Shown: positions 36,746 to 48,595 of the stretch, piece after piece | How the letters are laid out: every line of letters begins with the position of its first letter | Position numbering within the stretch: the stretch's first letter is position 1 | Notes under the pieces: generated by a model | Seen by the model: only the letters and a program-made list of their open reading frames with translations | What the model was told of the DNA's origin: nothing | Databases searched by the model: none | Program-made: the position numbers and the translations under genes | Source: Mycoplasma bradburyae | Lineage (GTDB): Bacteria; Bacillota_I; Bacilli_A; Mycoplasmatales; Mycoplasmoidaceae | NCBI RefSeq assembly: GCF_024339025.1 | Contig: NZ_CP101415.1 | Coordinates: 248,001-312,000, forward strand | Direction: 5' to 3' | Length of the DNA: 64,000 nucleotides

Positions 36746-39544
36746 ATGTCAGACAAAAAAATAGGGTTAAGTAGTTCTGAAGCTAAAGAACTATACGAAA
36801 AAAATGGTCCAAACAAAATCAATATTGAAAAGAAAAAAAACTATTTTCTAGTTTTTCTTTCTCAATTTAAAGATTTAATGATCATTATATTGTTAATCGC
36901 TGTTATCGCTTCTTTTGCAGTGGCGATAGTCACAGGGATCAATCATCAATGAGATTTTGAACTTGATGGTGGAGCTTTAAAGATTGAATTTGTTCAACCT
37001 TTTATTATCTTGTTTGTTATAGTTGTTAATTCGCTAATTGGAACAGTTCAAGAAATAAAATCAGATCAAGCAGTTAAATCTTTAAATAAATTAAATGTTA
37101 CGAAAGCTAAAGTATATCGTGATAATAATTTAGTTAATATCGATTCTAGTGAATTAGTAGTAGGGGATGTTATTGTTTTAGAGTCGGGTGATATTATACC
37201 TGCTGATTGCAAGATTATTGAATCTAGTAATCTCTATTCGAATCAGTCGATATTAACCGGTGAATCCTTGCCGGTTAAGAAAATGGTTTATAAAGATGAA
37301 CCAAAGGATATATCAACTATTGAAAGAAATGACTATTTGTTTTCAGGTTGTTCTATAACCAATGGTCACGCCTTATGTGAAATCGTTAATACGGGAATAA
37401 AAACAGAAATTGGAAAAATTTCTTCTTTAGTTAATAATCAAAAAAAACAATTATCGCCGTTACAAATTAAATTAGAAAAACTTTCTAAAATTTTTGGTTA
37501 CAGCGGAATAGTTTTATTTTTTATCGCTTTTATTATTCAAATCATATTAAGTGGTGTTGATAACTTTAAAGATAATTGATCAACAGCACTAACTGCTTCC
37601 ATTTCATTAGCTGTAGCAGCAGTTCCTGAAGGTTTAAGTACATTTGTTTCGATTATTCTTGCGTTGGGAATTAAAAATATCGCCAAAGAAAAAGCAATAA
37701 TTAAAAAACTAGCTTCAATCGAAACGTTAGGGTCGGCAGCAATTATTTGTTCAGACAAAACCGGTACAATTACGAAAAATCAAATGTCTGTTGTTGGCTT
37801 ATGAGCAAATGGTAAAGAAATTGAAAGTGAATTAAGCGAAGAACATAAAAATTTATTAATTAATTCGATTTTATGCTCTACGGCTAAAATTAATTTTGAT
37901 GAAAATAACAAGATGATTGAAGTAGGTGATCCTACTGAAACTGCTTTAATAAGATACGGAATCGAAAATAAATTCTATGATGCTAAACAATTTAGTGATT
38001 ATGAAATTAAAGTAAATCCATTTGATTCTGTTAAAAAAATGATGTCAGTTCAAATTTATAACAAATCAACAAATAAAGGTATGTTGATTGTTAAGGGAGC
38101 TGCTGAATCAATTATTAATATATCGAATAATGATAATTCAGATGCATACTTAAAACAAATAAAAAAATATGCAGATTCTGCTTATAGAACTTTAGTAGTA
38201 GCATATAAAGAAATTGATAAAATTTACGGTAATTTTGACGAAATTGAAAATAATTTAAAACTTCAAGGGATAATCGCCTTAATGGATCCTCCAAGAGAGG
38301 AAGTTGTTCATTCAGTTAATGTTGCTAAAGCTGCTGGTATCAAACCGATTATGATTACTGGTGATGACCTAAATACAGCTAAAGCAATCGCTAAACAAGT
38401 TAATATTTTTGATGAATCTAAAGATTTAGCTCTTACATCTGCGACGCTTAAAGAAATAGATGATCAAACCTTAAAAAAAGATATTGAAAAATATTCAGTA
38501 TACGCAAGAATGTCGCCAGAAGATAAAATGAGAATTATTGATGCGTGACAAGCTAATGATCAGGTAGTTGCTATGACTGGTGACGGAGTTAATGATGCTC
38601 CTGCACTTAAGAAAGCAGATATTGGTTGTGCTATGGGGATTACAGGGACTGATGTAGCTAAAGAAACTGCTGATATGATTATTGTTGATGACAATTTCTC
38701 GACAATAATTAAATCGGTTGAATCTGGTAGAAAAATTTACCAAACGATTAAGAAAGTTATTCAAAATCTTTTAATTACATCAATAGCTGAAATCTTAGTT
38801 GTTTTAATTGGTTTGATTGTTATGTTACCGATATTTAAATCTATTATTAACAATAATGCCGAACTATTAAATAAATTTAAGTTAAACAATATTGATATTA
38901 ACGATTTATTCGAGAAATTTACGTTGTTTTCAGCTGCGCAATTGTTGTGAATAAATATCTTAACTCACGGATTTCCAGCCATTGCTTTAGGAATTCAAAA
39001 ATCAAGAAATCAAGTAATGAATGTAAGGCCTTATTTTAAGTATGAAAACATTTTTGCTAGAAGAATGGGCATCGATTTAATATGACAATCATGTTTTATT
39101 TCAATAATGTCATTGCTTGCTTATAGTATCGGGATTAGTTATGCTTTAAATTCAACTGATATCCAAACAATTAAATCGTTTAATTTAATTGGTTCTTCAA
39201 TGAGTTTTATAGTATTAGGAATATCTGCTTCAATTCATTGTTTAAATTTAATGACAGATTCGACTTTATTAAAAGCATCAATAAGACATTATTGATTGGT
39301 ATATCTTAGTGCGATCTTCTCAGTTAGTTTAATTTTATTAGTATCGTTGGTTGGGAAGATATCTTTTGTATTTAAAATGGATGAAAACTTTATTAATAAA
39401 CCAGAATTAATTGGTTATAGTCTTATAATGAGTTTTAGTATAGTGCCTGTAATGGAAATTTATAAGCTTTTTACAAATAAAGTGGCTATCAAAAAAGAAT
39501 CTATAAATGGATTCAAGATGATTACAAAAACACTAAGCAGATAA
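36746..39544 (+). CDS. P-type cation-transporting ATPase (Ca2+ type, P2A)
   Basis: A 932-residue pump with UGA-Trp codons. It has an N-terminal actuator domain with ILTGESLPV, the membrane PEGL motif ([13 protein letters not shown]), the phosphorylation site DKTGTITKN (Asp337), a nucleotide-binding domain, and the hinge [22 protein letters not shown]. About ten membrane helices are visible, with C-terminal ones after residue 670. PEGL and the length point to the SERCA/PacL group that exports Ca2+ or Mn2+; M. genitalium MG071 is similar. It is preceded by an inverted repeat and stands alone. Confidence 0.93.
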
Positions 39545-39615
39545 ACTAAAAATTATTTTTAATATAATTTACAAGTCATAACATTTAAGAAAAATTATTA
39601 AGATAAATAAACATT

Positions 39616-40986
39616 ATGCAACTTATTGAAATTAAAGAACTACTTAGTTCTCACTCGAAAAGAGAAGATGAAGAAGTAGTATTAGTTGGAGGTTTTAAAT
39701 CTATTCGTTCATCTGCAGCGATTGGATTTATTGCTTTTTCTGACGGCACTTCTCTTGAAACAATTCAAATCGTATTTAAAAAAGAAAACATCGCTAATTT
39801 TGATGAAATTAGTAAGTTAAATTTAGCGTCTACAATTTTAGTTAAAGGTATTGTTAGAAATACTCCTGATAAAAAACAACCATTTGAAATTCAAGCTTCT
39901 AAAATTTTAGTTTTAAAAGAAGCAGACGCTTCATACCCATTACAAAAGAAAGCTCATGGTCCTGAATTCTTACGTGAAAATGCTCACTTAAGACCTAGAA
40001 CTAATAAGTTTTATGCGATCATGAAGATTAGAAGTGAATTAGCGAATGCGTTCTTTGAATTTTTCAAAAATAATGACTTCTTATATGTTCATGCACCTAT
40101 TATCACATCTAATGATGCTGAAGGTGCTGGTGAATCATTCGAAGTAATCAGTGCTAATGAACCAAATTATTTCAATAAAAAAGCAAGCTTAACTGTTAGT
40201 GGTCAATTCGCTTCAGAAGCATATTCTCAAGCGTTTAAACGTGTATTTACTTTTGGGCCTACATTCCGTGCAGAAAAATCACACACTTCTAAACATTTAT
40301 CAGAATTCTGAATGATTGAACCAGAAGTTTCATTAATGGATTTAGAAAAATTAACAATCCTTATGGAACAATGCATTAAGCATGCAATTTATTATTTATT
40401 TGAATATGCTAGACCAGAACTAGAATGATGTAATGAAAATCTAGAACCAGGTTTAATTGAAAAATTAAATAATGTGGTTAATAACGAATTTGCTAGAGTT
40501 GAATATCGTCAAGCAATCGAAATTCTTAAAAAAGCTGTGGCTGAAGGTGTTAATTTTGAAGTTAAAGATATCGAATTTGGAATGGATCTTAAAACTGAAC
40601 ATGAAAGATACATCTGCGAAAAAGTTTATAAAGCGCCTGTATTCATTGTTAACTATCCAAAAGCAATCAAAGCTTTCTACATGAAACAAAACGATGATAA
40701 TTTAACTGTTGCTGCTACTGATTTACTAGCTCCAGGCATCGGTGAAATCTGTGGTGGTTCTCAACGTGAAGACAGCTACAACAAATTATTAAGTCGTTGT
40801 TTAGAATTAGATCTAGATCCAGAATTTAATAACTTGCAATGATATTTAGATCTAAGAAAATACGGTTACTACCGTTCAGCTGGTTTTGGTTTAGGGTTTG
40901 ATCGTCTATTAATGTATGTTACAGGTTGTGACAACATTCGTGACGCAATTCCTTTCCCTCGTTTCCATGGGCAACTTGATTTTTAG
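39616..40986 (+). CDS. asnS: Asparaginyl-tRNA synthetase
   Basis: A 456-residue class IIb synthetase. The N-terminal OB-fold anticodon-binding domain covers about residues 1-110 ([25 protein letters not shown]). Motif 2 lies in [25 protein letters not shown] and motif 3 in [17 protein letters not shown]. The Asn-type sequence ([13 protein letters not shown], no Asp-type features) supports AsnRS. A UGA-Trp is at 40309. The following pgsA starts 20 nt before its stop. The order asnS-pgsA-cinA matches MG113-115 as recalled. Confidence 0.96.
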
Positions 40987-41605
40987 AAACATCCCTAATT
41001 TTTTAACTGCTTTAAGAATTTTTTTACTAATCCCAATTTTAGTATTATTTTATTTTAGTCAATCTGATAAAAATACCGTTTATCAGATTGATTTTGCATC
41101 TTTAGATACTCTAAGAATAAACCTTTATTTCTTGATTATTGGGATCTTATTTGTAGTTGCGTCAATATCTGATTTTTTAGATGGATATTTAGCAAGAAAA
41201 TATAAATTAGTATCAACATTTGGGAAAGTATTTGATCCGATAGCGGATAAACTATTGGTAAACAGCGTACTAATTTACTTTGCTTATATTGGTGTTGTTA
41301 ATTTTTATTTAGTAATTATCCTAATCCTTAGAGATACCTACATTGATGGTCTAAGAATGTTTGTTTCGACTAAAAATATTGTTGTGCCAGCTAATATTTT
41401 TGGTAAATTAAAAACAACAGTTCAGATGTTAGCAATCATTGTTACATTCTTTATTCGTGGACAGTTTTCTTCAACAAATACTATTGTTGATCAGGTTTTT
41501 AATATAGGTTATTATTTAGCTACTTTCTTATCAGTATTATCTGGCGGAATTTATTCTTATCAAATCTTTAAGAAATTTAAAACGATTAATATAAACACAA
41601 AATAA
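40967..41605 (+). CDS. pgsA: CDP-diacylglycerol-glycerol-3-phosphate phosphatidyltransferase
   Basis: A 212-residue integral membrane enzyme that makes phosphatidylglycerol phosphate. The CDP-alcohol phosphotransferase motif is complete: [20 protein letters not shown], then [10 protein letters not shown] (pattern D-G-x2-A-R-x8-G-x3-D-x3-D). It has about six membrane helices. The frame extends upstream to 40916, but the ATG at 40967 gives the normal start [17 protein letters not shown], matching the family N-terminus. It overlaps asnS by 20 nt. Confidence 0.94.
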   Translation: MGNLIFRNIPNFLTALRIFLLIPILVLFYFSQSDKNTVYQIDFASLDTLRINLYFLIIGILFVVASISDFLDGYLARKYKLVSTFGKVFDPIADKLLVNSVLIYFAYIGVVNFYLVIILILRDTYIDGLRMFVSTKNIVVPANIFGKLKTTVQMLAIIVTFFIRGQFSSTNTIVDQVFNIGYYLATFLSVLSGGIYSYQIFKKFKTININTK

Positions 41606-41615
41606 AGCGATTAAA

Positions 41616-42092
41616 ATGATTGATTACAAAGATATAATAGTTAATGCCTTAATTAAAAATAATTGAACAATAGCCATAATTGAATCGCATAGCAACGGAA
41701 TAATCGCTAACGCTTTATTAGTTTCTAATAAACTAGATAAGTTGTTTAATGGTTCAATGATTTTTAAAAATTCTAATAGCATTAATAATTTCATTAAATT
41801 AAATAAATACCAACCAATTAACAATGACCAAATCTGGTCAATTAATGAACATGATTACATATCTCAAATCGCTAATAGATATTTTAAATCTGATGTTCTG
41901 ATTAACTTTGTACATTTTGATCAACATAAAACTAAGGAGTTAATCTTTAGTTTTATTATTAAAGATAAAACAATACAACATACAATTGATTTATCAAAAT
42001 ACGAATCAGATAACTATATCCATCCAGTAAGCATGATCCTATTAAGTAAATTGATGGAAGAAATAATCTTGATTAATGAAACAAAAAAATAA
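41616..42092 (+). CDS. CinA C-terminal domain-like protein
   Basis: A 158-residue protein. The N-terminal part (LIKNNWTIAIIESHSNGIIANALL) follows the CinA C-domain pattern, where the usual sequence is TlatAESCTGGllaa. Here the catalytic-type SCTGG is replaced by SHSNG. Stand-alone CinA C-domains act as NMN amidases in bacteria, but the lost residues make activity doubtful. The position after pgsA matches MG115. UGA-Trp at 41664. ispD starts inside its end (17-nt overlap). Confidence 0.68.
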
Positions 42093-42777
42093 AACAGTTG
42101 GCGTTATTTTAGCTAGCGGTTCTTCTAGAAGATTGAATTTAACTAAACAACTAAAACAGTTTTATTTAGTTGATAATAAAATGATCTATGAATACAGTCT
42201 CGATCTTTTTTTATCATCTAAATTATTTAATGAGATATATTTAGTTGTTAATCGAGAATATTTAGAACAAATCCAAGCTAAACATATTAATCAAAAAGAA
42301 GTTAATGTTATTCAAGGATCAACAATCAATCGGCATGCATCTTTTATTAACGCTATAAATAAAATAAAAGATAAGTACGATGGCGACACAAAGCTTATTA
42401 TTCATGACAGTGCTAGAGCCAATATTAATAAGGAATGTTTAATCGATTGTATCAATGAATTAGATAAATCCGAAGTTGTTACTCTATATTATGACATTTC
42501 TTCAACAGTTATCTCGATTGATGAAAATAATCAATTCAAGAATCTTCTTGATCGAAATAAGACTAAAATGATCTATACTCCCCAAGGGACTTGATTAAGA
42601 AATATAAAAGATTTAACTAATATCAATGAAGATTATTTAGATTTAACTCATTTTTTATTAAAATTAAAGGGTATAAAACCCCATTTGATAAGGGCTAATA
42701 TTGATTGTTTCAAGATAACTACACTAGATGACTTAAAGCGTTTTGAAGCATTAATAAAATACAAAGAAAATGAATAA
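42076..42777 (+). CDS. IspD-like cytidylyltransferase
   Basis: A 233-residue nucleotidyltransferase of the IspD/TarI family. The CTP-binding loop is GVILASGSSRRLNLTKQLKQF (usual AAGxGxR...KQ). IIHDSARANI corresponds to VHDAARP, and YTPQGTW to QTPQxF. IspD makes CDP-methylerythritol in the non-mevalonate isoprenoid pathway; relatives (TarI) make CDP-ribitol. No other pathway gene is in this window. UGA-Trp at 42592. It overlaps cinA by 17 nt and the next gene by 8 nt, so it is part of the asnS operon. Confidence 0.8.
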
Positions 42778-43837
42778 CCTTTACAAAACCAATTTTGATT
42801 TAGCAATCGATAATAAGAAATTGTTTCGTTACAACATTATTAAAATTGAAAATAACGAAACAATCGGAATGTGCTATGTAACTAATTACAAACAAATGTT
42901 TGAGTTAGCAATCAATTGTTCTTATGAAATTGATAATATCAACGCATATGTTGATAGGTTTTATATTATTCTTAAAGAAGAATCTTTGTATGATGATGTT
43001 AGTTTTATTACGAATATTTGAAAACAAAAGAAACCATTAATTGATAACATTGGATTTATAGTTAATGATAAAGTAGTATATCAAGCAAACAAAAATCAAT
43101 CAGCGTGATATGAAGCTTTTGTTAAAAAACATGTAATTAGTCTTTTAACAAAGGATTCAACATCATCTAAAAAACAGGATTACCAAAAAAATTATCAAGA
43201 TGATTTTGTTGGCAGTAATAACTACGTTAACAATATTTCAAAAGAAGAATATCCTTCAATAGATCAAAGGTTTTCAAGTTTAGGTGAAATGAATCGTTAT
43301 CAATCAAAGTATGATTTTGATAATGATGAATTTGCGACAAAATATTCACCAGAATATAAACAAGATCGTTATAGTTATCAAAATAATAAATATGATAATC
43401 AATTCTTGGGCTATTCTTCACCTTGAAATTCTTATGATGGTAATGAAAGTTATAACAAAGCTTTTGATAATTCCGATTTTTCGATAAATTCGAATAATAA
43501 TTTAGGATCAAGTAGCAGTTTGCATAGCGAAATTGATTCATTAAGACGAAGAATGTTTGATATTGATCAACAGATCAATAACTATGAAACGATAACTAAA
43601 GAACTGAGTGATATTGCTAATAACGATAGTTTAGATTTTGATTACCAACCAAGAAACAATACTACTAGTTATGATTCGATGATTAACTCGCCAACAATAG
43701 GTATTGAAGATTTTAAGTTAAACAATACAACAACAATAGATAATACTAGTAATATTGTTAATGATCTAAACACTTTTGATTTTAGTGATTCTACCAAGAG
43801 TTTTTTAATTAACCATTCAGATGATTTTAATGATTAA
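42770..43837 (+). CDS. Hypothetical protein with Asn/Tyr/Ser-rich disordered tail
   Basis: A 355-residue protein with UGA-Trp at 43019, 43106 and 43424. Residues 1-125 look globular (FRYNIIKIENNETIGMCYVTNY). From about residue 130 the composition is Asn, Tyr, Ser, Asp and Gln with repeated short Tyr-containing motifs, and a short coiled-coil-like stretch (LHSEIDSLRRRMFDIDQQINNYETITKEL) near residue 250. There is no membrane segment. Such mosaics occur in mycoplasma cytoskeletal and attachment-organelle proteins, but this is inference. It is the last gene of the asnS-pgsA-cinA-ispD run. Confidence 0.75.
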
Positions 43838-43899
43838 ATAGTGATATAATTAAGAAGACAAGATAAATTGTAAAAATTCTAGAAAGTTTGATTTATTAA

Positions 43900-43916
43900 A
43901 GACGTTAAGAACGTCT
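43900..43916 (+). other. Small hairpin upstream of the AT repeat
   Basis: AGACGTT, loop AAG, AACGTCT. It is not followed by a T-run, so it is not a typical terminator. It lies 10 bp before the AT repeat. Confidence 0.45.
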
Positions 43917-43926
43917 AATATTTACT

Positions 43927-43950
43927 ATATATATATATATATATATATAT
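43927..43950 (+). repeat. (AT)12 dinucleotide repeat containing the start codon
   Basis: Twelve AT units whose last AT forms the first two bases of the ATG at 43949. No Shine-Dalgarno sequence is present. A tract of this length is prone to slipped-strand change. Because it is upstream of the coding frame, a change would alter promoter or leader spacing but not the frame. Confidence 0.9.
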
Positions 43951-45505
43951 GAAACACAAAAAATATACTTTGCGAAAATATAACAAGACATTAGTTTGGA
44001 TCTTTTCATCAGTAGTAACACTTTCCTTACTTATCAGCGGGATTGTTTATACTTCTGTGAAGATATCTAACTCATATAATGCTAACAGTAAGTCAAACAT
44101 CTTGGATAATAATGACCTACCCAGACCTAATATTCTTATTGGTTATCAAACTATTGCAAAGTTTAAAATTGAAAATCTAGAATTTGAATTACAAAAAAAT
44201 CTATATAGTTCAATTGTTAATAATTTATCTATTAAAAGTTCTGTATCACTTGTAAGCGACGAAGATGATAAGAACGATAATCAAACTGATAATAATAAAA
44301 AACCTGCACCAATAAAAATTTTCGCTAAGCAAAAAACTAATCATACAAGCGATTTTATCTCTGGTTATCCTGATGATGATAACAATCATTATCAATCGCC
44401 ATACTATTACAACGATCGTGTGTTTATGCCGATCTTAGATTCTAACCAAATATATCAAAAAAACGAAAGATCTTATAATGATATATTTTCTAATCGTTAC
44501 GAAGGTTGGAATGCTTCAGATTTCAATAATATTAATAATAAAATTTCTTATTACAAATATGAAGCTAGTTCTAGATTAATTGAAAAAATTAATCCTAGTC
44601 AAACTCAAGTTATGGCGATGAACATTAATTTGTATCAAGCTAATAGTTTCTTTATTAACGAAACGCTAAAAAAATATAATCCTGATTTTGTTATCTTGGA
44701 TAATGCTGATAACAATATAATGAAACAACTAGAATTCCCTAGTTCAGTTAAAAAATTAACAATAAAATCAAATCTACTTAGTAAATTTGATTTCAATTTA
44801 AGTAATAATGATATTAAAGAATTAGAACTATACACGCCTTATTTAACAGAATACAATCCTTTAGCTCTAAATCCTGATACGCATTTAATTTTTGACACCG
44901 CTTTATCTAAACCGTTCCAAGAAATTAATCTTTATGGAACTAGTTTAACTAACGAACAAGCTTTAGGTGTTTTTCAAGATGTTTATGTAAGACGTTTTTA
45001 TGAACGTTATACTCAAGGGCAATTCTCTGGTGGTTATATAACATCATTAGATTTTAGTAATACCGGCATTACTTCAATCAACAACTTCATTGTTAAAAAT
45101 CTAGACGAAAACTTTGATGTGTATGCTTTAAGTATTAAATATAGTGATAATGACGCTAATAAGATTTCAATTCTTAAAACTGATAGTTGAAATAGATCAG
45201 AAAATAACGTTAATGTAACCATTGAAAATAATAATACAAATAGGTCTATTGAAGATAAGAAACCTAAAAAGGTAACTAATCCAGTAACAAATACTGAATC
45301 TAAAGAACGAGAATTGCGCTTAGTAGTATCTTCTGAAAAAGAAGTATTACCTGAAGTTGTTTTGCGTGTTGTCGGTGAATATTTAGCTAACAACCATAAA
45401 ATTAAGGATTTAGATATTTCTAAAATTCGTTTAAAAAATAGTTCTTTAATTGAATTAGCAAAAAACTTTAAAGAAAAACTTTCTTACCTAATTATTAAAA
45501 ACTAG
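43949..45505 (+). CDS. Membrane-anchored surface protein with LRR-like repeats
   Basis: A 518-residue protein. A basic N-terminus and one hydrophobic segment (LVWIFSSVVTLSLLISGIVYTSV, about residues 15-37) predict an extracellular protein with an uncleaved anchor. A disordered linker (Asn/Asp/Lys) runs to about residue 125. The C-terminal half has leucine-rich-repeat-like units (VKKLTIKSNLLSKFDFNLSNNDIKELELY; ITSLDFSNTGITSINNF; IKDLDISKIRLKNSSLIELA). One UGA-Trp at 45188. It starts inside an (AT)12 tract. It precedes a sugar-type ABC importer but has a 91-bp gap, so it is probably separate. Function unknown; surface-exposed adhesin or sensor possible. Confidence 0.8.
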
Positions 45506-45596
45506 ACTTGGAGTTTTTTGGTTTAAGTAATTACCTATAAATAAGTCTTATTATTAACTTCTGTTATTGAATTCTTTTATAATTCTATAGTCAATT

Positions 45597-47414
45597 ATGA
45601 AGTTAATAAGTAAACTATCTCGCGTTTTATTTTCAATAGGTTTGTCTGGAATTATTTTTAGTTCTTGTTCATTTTCATCAAAAGAACAAGAACCTAAAAA
45701 AACGATTATTTTTCAGAGTGCGCAAAATAAATCATTTCCATTAGACCGGATAATGCATTCGCTTGTGGAAACTTATAATAAAAATCACGCGAATAATCCT
45801 GATTTTTTAAAAGTAGTATATCAAAACTCAGAAATAACTAAAGTTGATTCAGAATTCAAATTAGCTAATACGATTTCACATAAAATTAAACAAAAATCTG
45901 ATAATGTACCTAATTTGTTTTTAGGTAGTATTTCTGGGTCAAGTTTAATCAATCAATATCAAAGAATTCTCGATGTTAGCTCTGATGAATTCTTTAAGTC
46001 TCAACCATTTATTGAACAAATCAATCAGATTACTAAAAAAATAGTTGGTGTTAATCATTCAAATCAAAGCGCATTACCGTTCGATTTAACTGATTTAGAT
46101 GTTTTATATTTTAATAAACCAGTAATGCTAAAACTATTTAGCATTTTTGAAGCAGGTGGCGGAATAGTTGTTAAACAATCTAAGATATATAATCACTTAA
46201 TCACTAAAACTGCGTTACCAGAAGATAGTTTTTGATTAAAATTAACTCCAAAATCTCATGATGTTTTTAAAGGTAAAACAATTGATGATTCTACCTTTGA
46301 CAATCTAGAATCAATATTTAAATTTAGTAGCATTATATACAACGGAATTGATTTTTCAATTGCTACTCCTGATGCAAATTATTCAATTCTAGAAATTGAT
46401 TATGAAAGAAATTTATTCACTAAACATTTATGAAATAAATTAGGTAATTCTGAAGAAACATTCTTATGAAATTTAAAAGCGAATCCTAAAAATGATAAAG
46501 AATTTGCGGTAAATTTTGATAATTTTAAGAATGAACAAACAAGAGAAATAACTAAAAAAACAATTCAATTTTGATACGATAATATTAAAGTTTTTAGAAC
46601 AAAAAATAAATTTGATATCAGATCAATTAAATTAAATAATAGCGGTAAAGATAATTTTAGTTTTAATGATATTAGAAATAGCAATGCTGCATTTGCGATT
46701 GGGCCGACAGTAGGTATATCCCAAGCAACAATATCTAAATATTCAATAGATAATTTTATTGCTAATAAAAATAATAAATCAGATCTAGAAATAATTAAAG
46801 ATGCAGAACAAAAATTTGTTAAACCAGATGATGTTTATTGAACATCACAAATAACTAAAATTGATGATTCAGATAAATATACTTACCAAATAGGCGGATC
46901 TTATTTAATTCCAATTTCATCAGGTGATGAAAAAGTCGATAAAGCAACCATTAACTTTATTAAATTTTTATATTCATATAAAAATTCTGGTTGAATAAAT
47001 CCTAGCGATCCTATAATTGAAACTATTGAAGATAGAAGTGGATACTTTGTTCCTTTAAAGAGTAACTGAAAAGCAGAAAACGTTAGAAGAAATAATCAAA
47101 TTAAGGAATTGAAAAAAAGTTTTGATTATTCCGAACTGACGAATGAACAAAAAATCGATTTATATAAAAATAAAGCGCAAGAATGAGATTCTTATTACTT
47201 TATGCAATCAGGTTTAACGATAAGAAACGGAATTGCCGTTCTTCTTGATAACAATAAAACAAATGTTTCTATAGTTGATATTAAAAATGATGCTAAAACA
47301 GCAAAGACGTTTAAATTTATTAGTGATAACATTTTAAATACATCGGTATTTAATTCTAATTCAATCACACCTGATAAAATATTCGAATTGATTGATAAAG
47401 AGTTAGATAAATAA
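45597..47414 (+). CDS. Solute-binding lipoprotein of a sugar-type ABC importer
   Basis: A 605-residue lipoprotein. The signal peptide ends in a lipobox (SGIIFSSC, Cys about residue 24). The mature part has the length and pattern of mycoplasma extracellular solute-binding proteins like MG185: a long Asn-rich domain with KTIIFQSAQ near the start and repeated strand/helix elements. It reads through many UGA-Trp codons. It lies 31 bp upstream of the ATPase and two permeases, matching the order MG185, MG187-189 in M. genitalium as recalled. Substrate unknown; sugars or glycerophosphodiesters are typical for this transporter class. Confidence 0.8.
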
Positions 47415-47444
47415 TTAGTATTAAAGCAATAATGATAAGTGAAA

Positions 47445-48593
47445 ATGGAAAAAGAGATACTAACAATCGAGAATCTGAGTGTTTCATATAAGAATAAAGA
47501 TGTTTTGAAAAACATCAGCGCTAAGATTTATGAAGGTGAATTAGTTTCAATATTAGGTCCTAGTGGTTGCGGCAAAACTACTTTATTAAATGCTATAGCT
47601 GGATTCATAAAACCTGTAAAAGGTTTAATTAAATTTACCGGTTATGATAAAGTTAGTGATATTGAGTTAGGATTTGTTTTTCAAAACTCTATTTTATATG
47701 AAGAAATAAGTGTCTATAAAAATATTTATTTATCATTAATTAACTCTTACAATCAATTTTACTCTACATATTTAGATTGCTATTTAAAAATAGGAGTAAT
47801 TGATGAAAAAAAACATAAAGAATTTAAAAATTTTTTAAAACTATCAATAAATAATAAAAGGCAAAAAAGAAAATTTAAATGAAATTTATTTTTATTAAAT
47901 TTTACGCTGTTTTTTAAAAAAAATAAAAAATATTTTCAATTTTTTAAAGAGTTAAAAAAGTCAATAAAAAAGCAAATTATTGATGTTGCTAATCGTTTGA
48001 ATATTATTGATGTTTTATATACAAAATCATCTAATTTATCAGGCGGTCAAAAGCAACGCGTAGCGATAGCTAAATCATTAATAAAACATATTAAACTTAT
48101 TTTATTAGATGAACCATTCGCTTCACTTGACGCAAAAATAAAAGAAAGTTCTAGAGATTGATTAAGAAAAATTCAAAAAGAATATGGAATATCAATGATT
48201 TTAGTGACTCACGATCAAAACGATGCAATGTTGATAAGCGATCGAATTATGTTTATTAACAATAACACTATAGCGCAATTTGATCGACCAAAAATTATTT
48301 ATAATTCACCGATTAACTTAGCTACAGCAAAATTTGTAGGTTTTCCTGAAATCATTAAAATAGCTAATTCAACAAATAAATATATAAGACCTAATAAATT
48401 AACGATAGAAAAAGATTCAGAATCACAAACCAAAATTCAAAACATCCAAAGTATGGGTTCTCAAGATGTTATTGAATTTTCATCTGATCTTTTTGAAGGG
48501 TTAAGTAAAGTAATAGTTAAGTCGCATGAATTTAATGTTAATGATGGTATAAAAATATCATTTAACGAAAAAGATATTATGGTTCTGGAGTAG
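47445..48593 (+). CDS. Sugar-type ABC transporter ATP-binding protein (MalK/UgpC-like)
   Basis: A 382-residue ATPase. Walker A is [10 protein letters not shown] (residues about 37-46), Q-loop in GFVFQNS, signature LSGGQKQR, Walker [13 protein letters not shown], switch His in VTHDQNDAM. Between the Q-loop and signature there is an extra Lys/Phe-rich segment of about 80 residues, seen in mycoplasma MG187-like ATPases. A reduced regulatory domain follows. The frame extends to a GTG at 47439, but the ATG at 47445 is chosen. UGA-Trp codons at 47880 and 48159. The next gene starts 2 bp after its stop. Confidence 0.92.
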
Positions 48594-48595
48594 TT

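Noticed and set aside
43927..43950. AT repeat as a CRISPR or mobile element edge
   Set aside because: A simple dinucleotide run with no spacers, direct repeats or transposase. No CRISPR array, insertion sequence or prophage gene was seen in the window.
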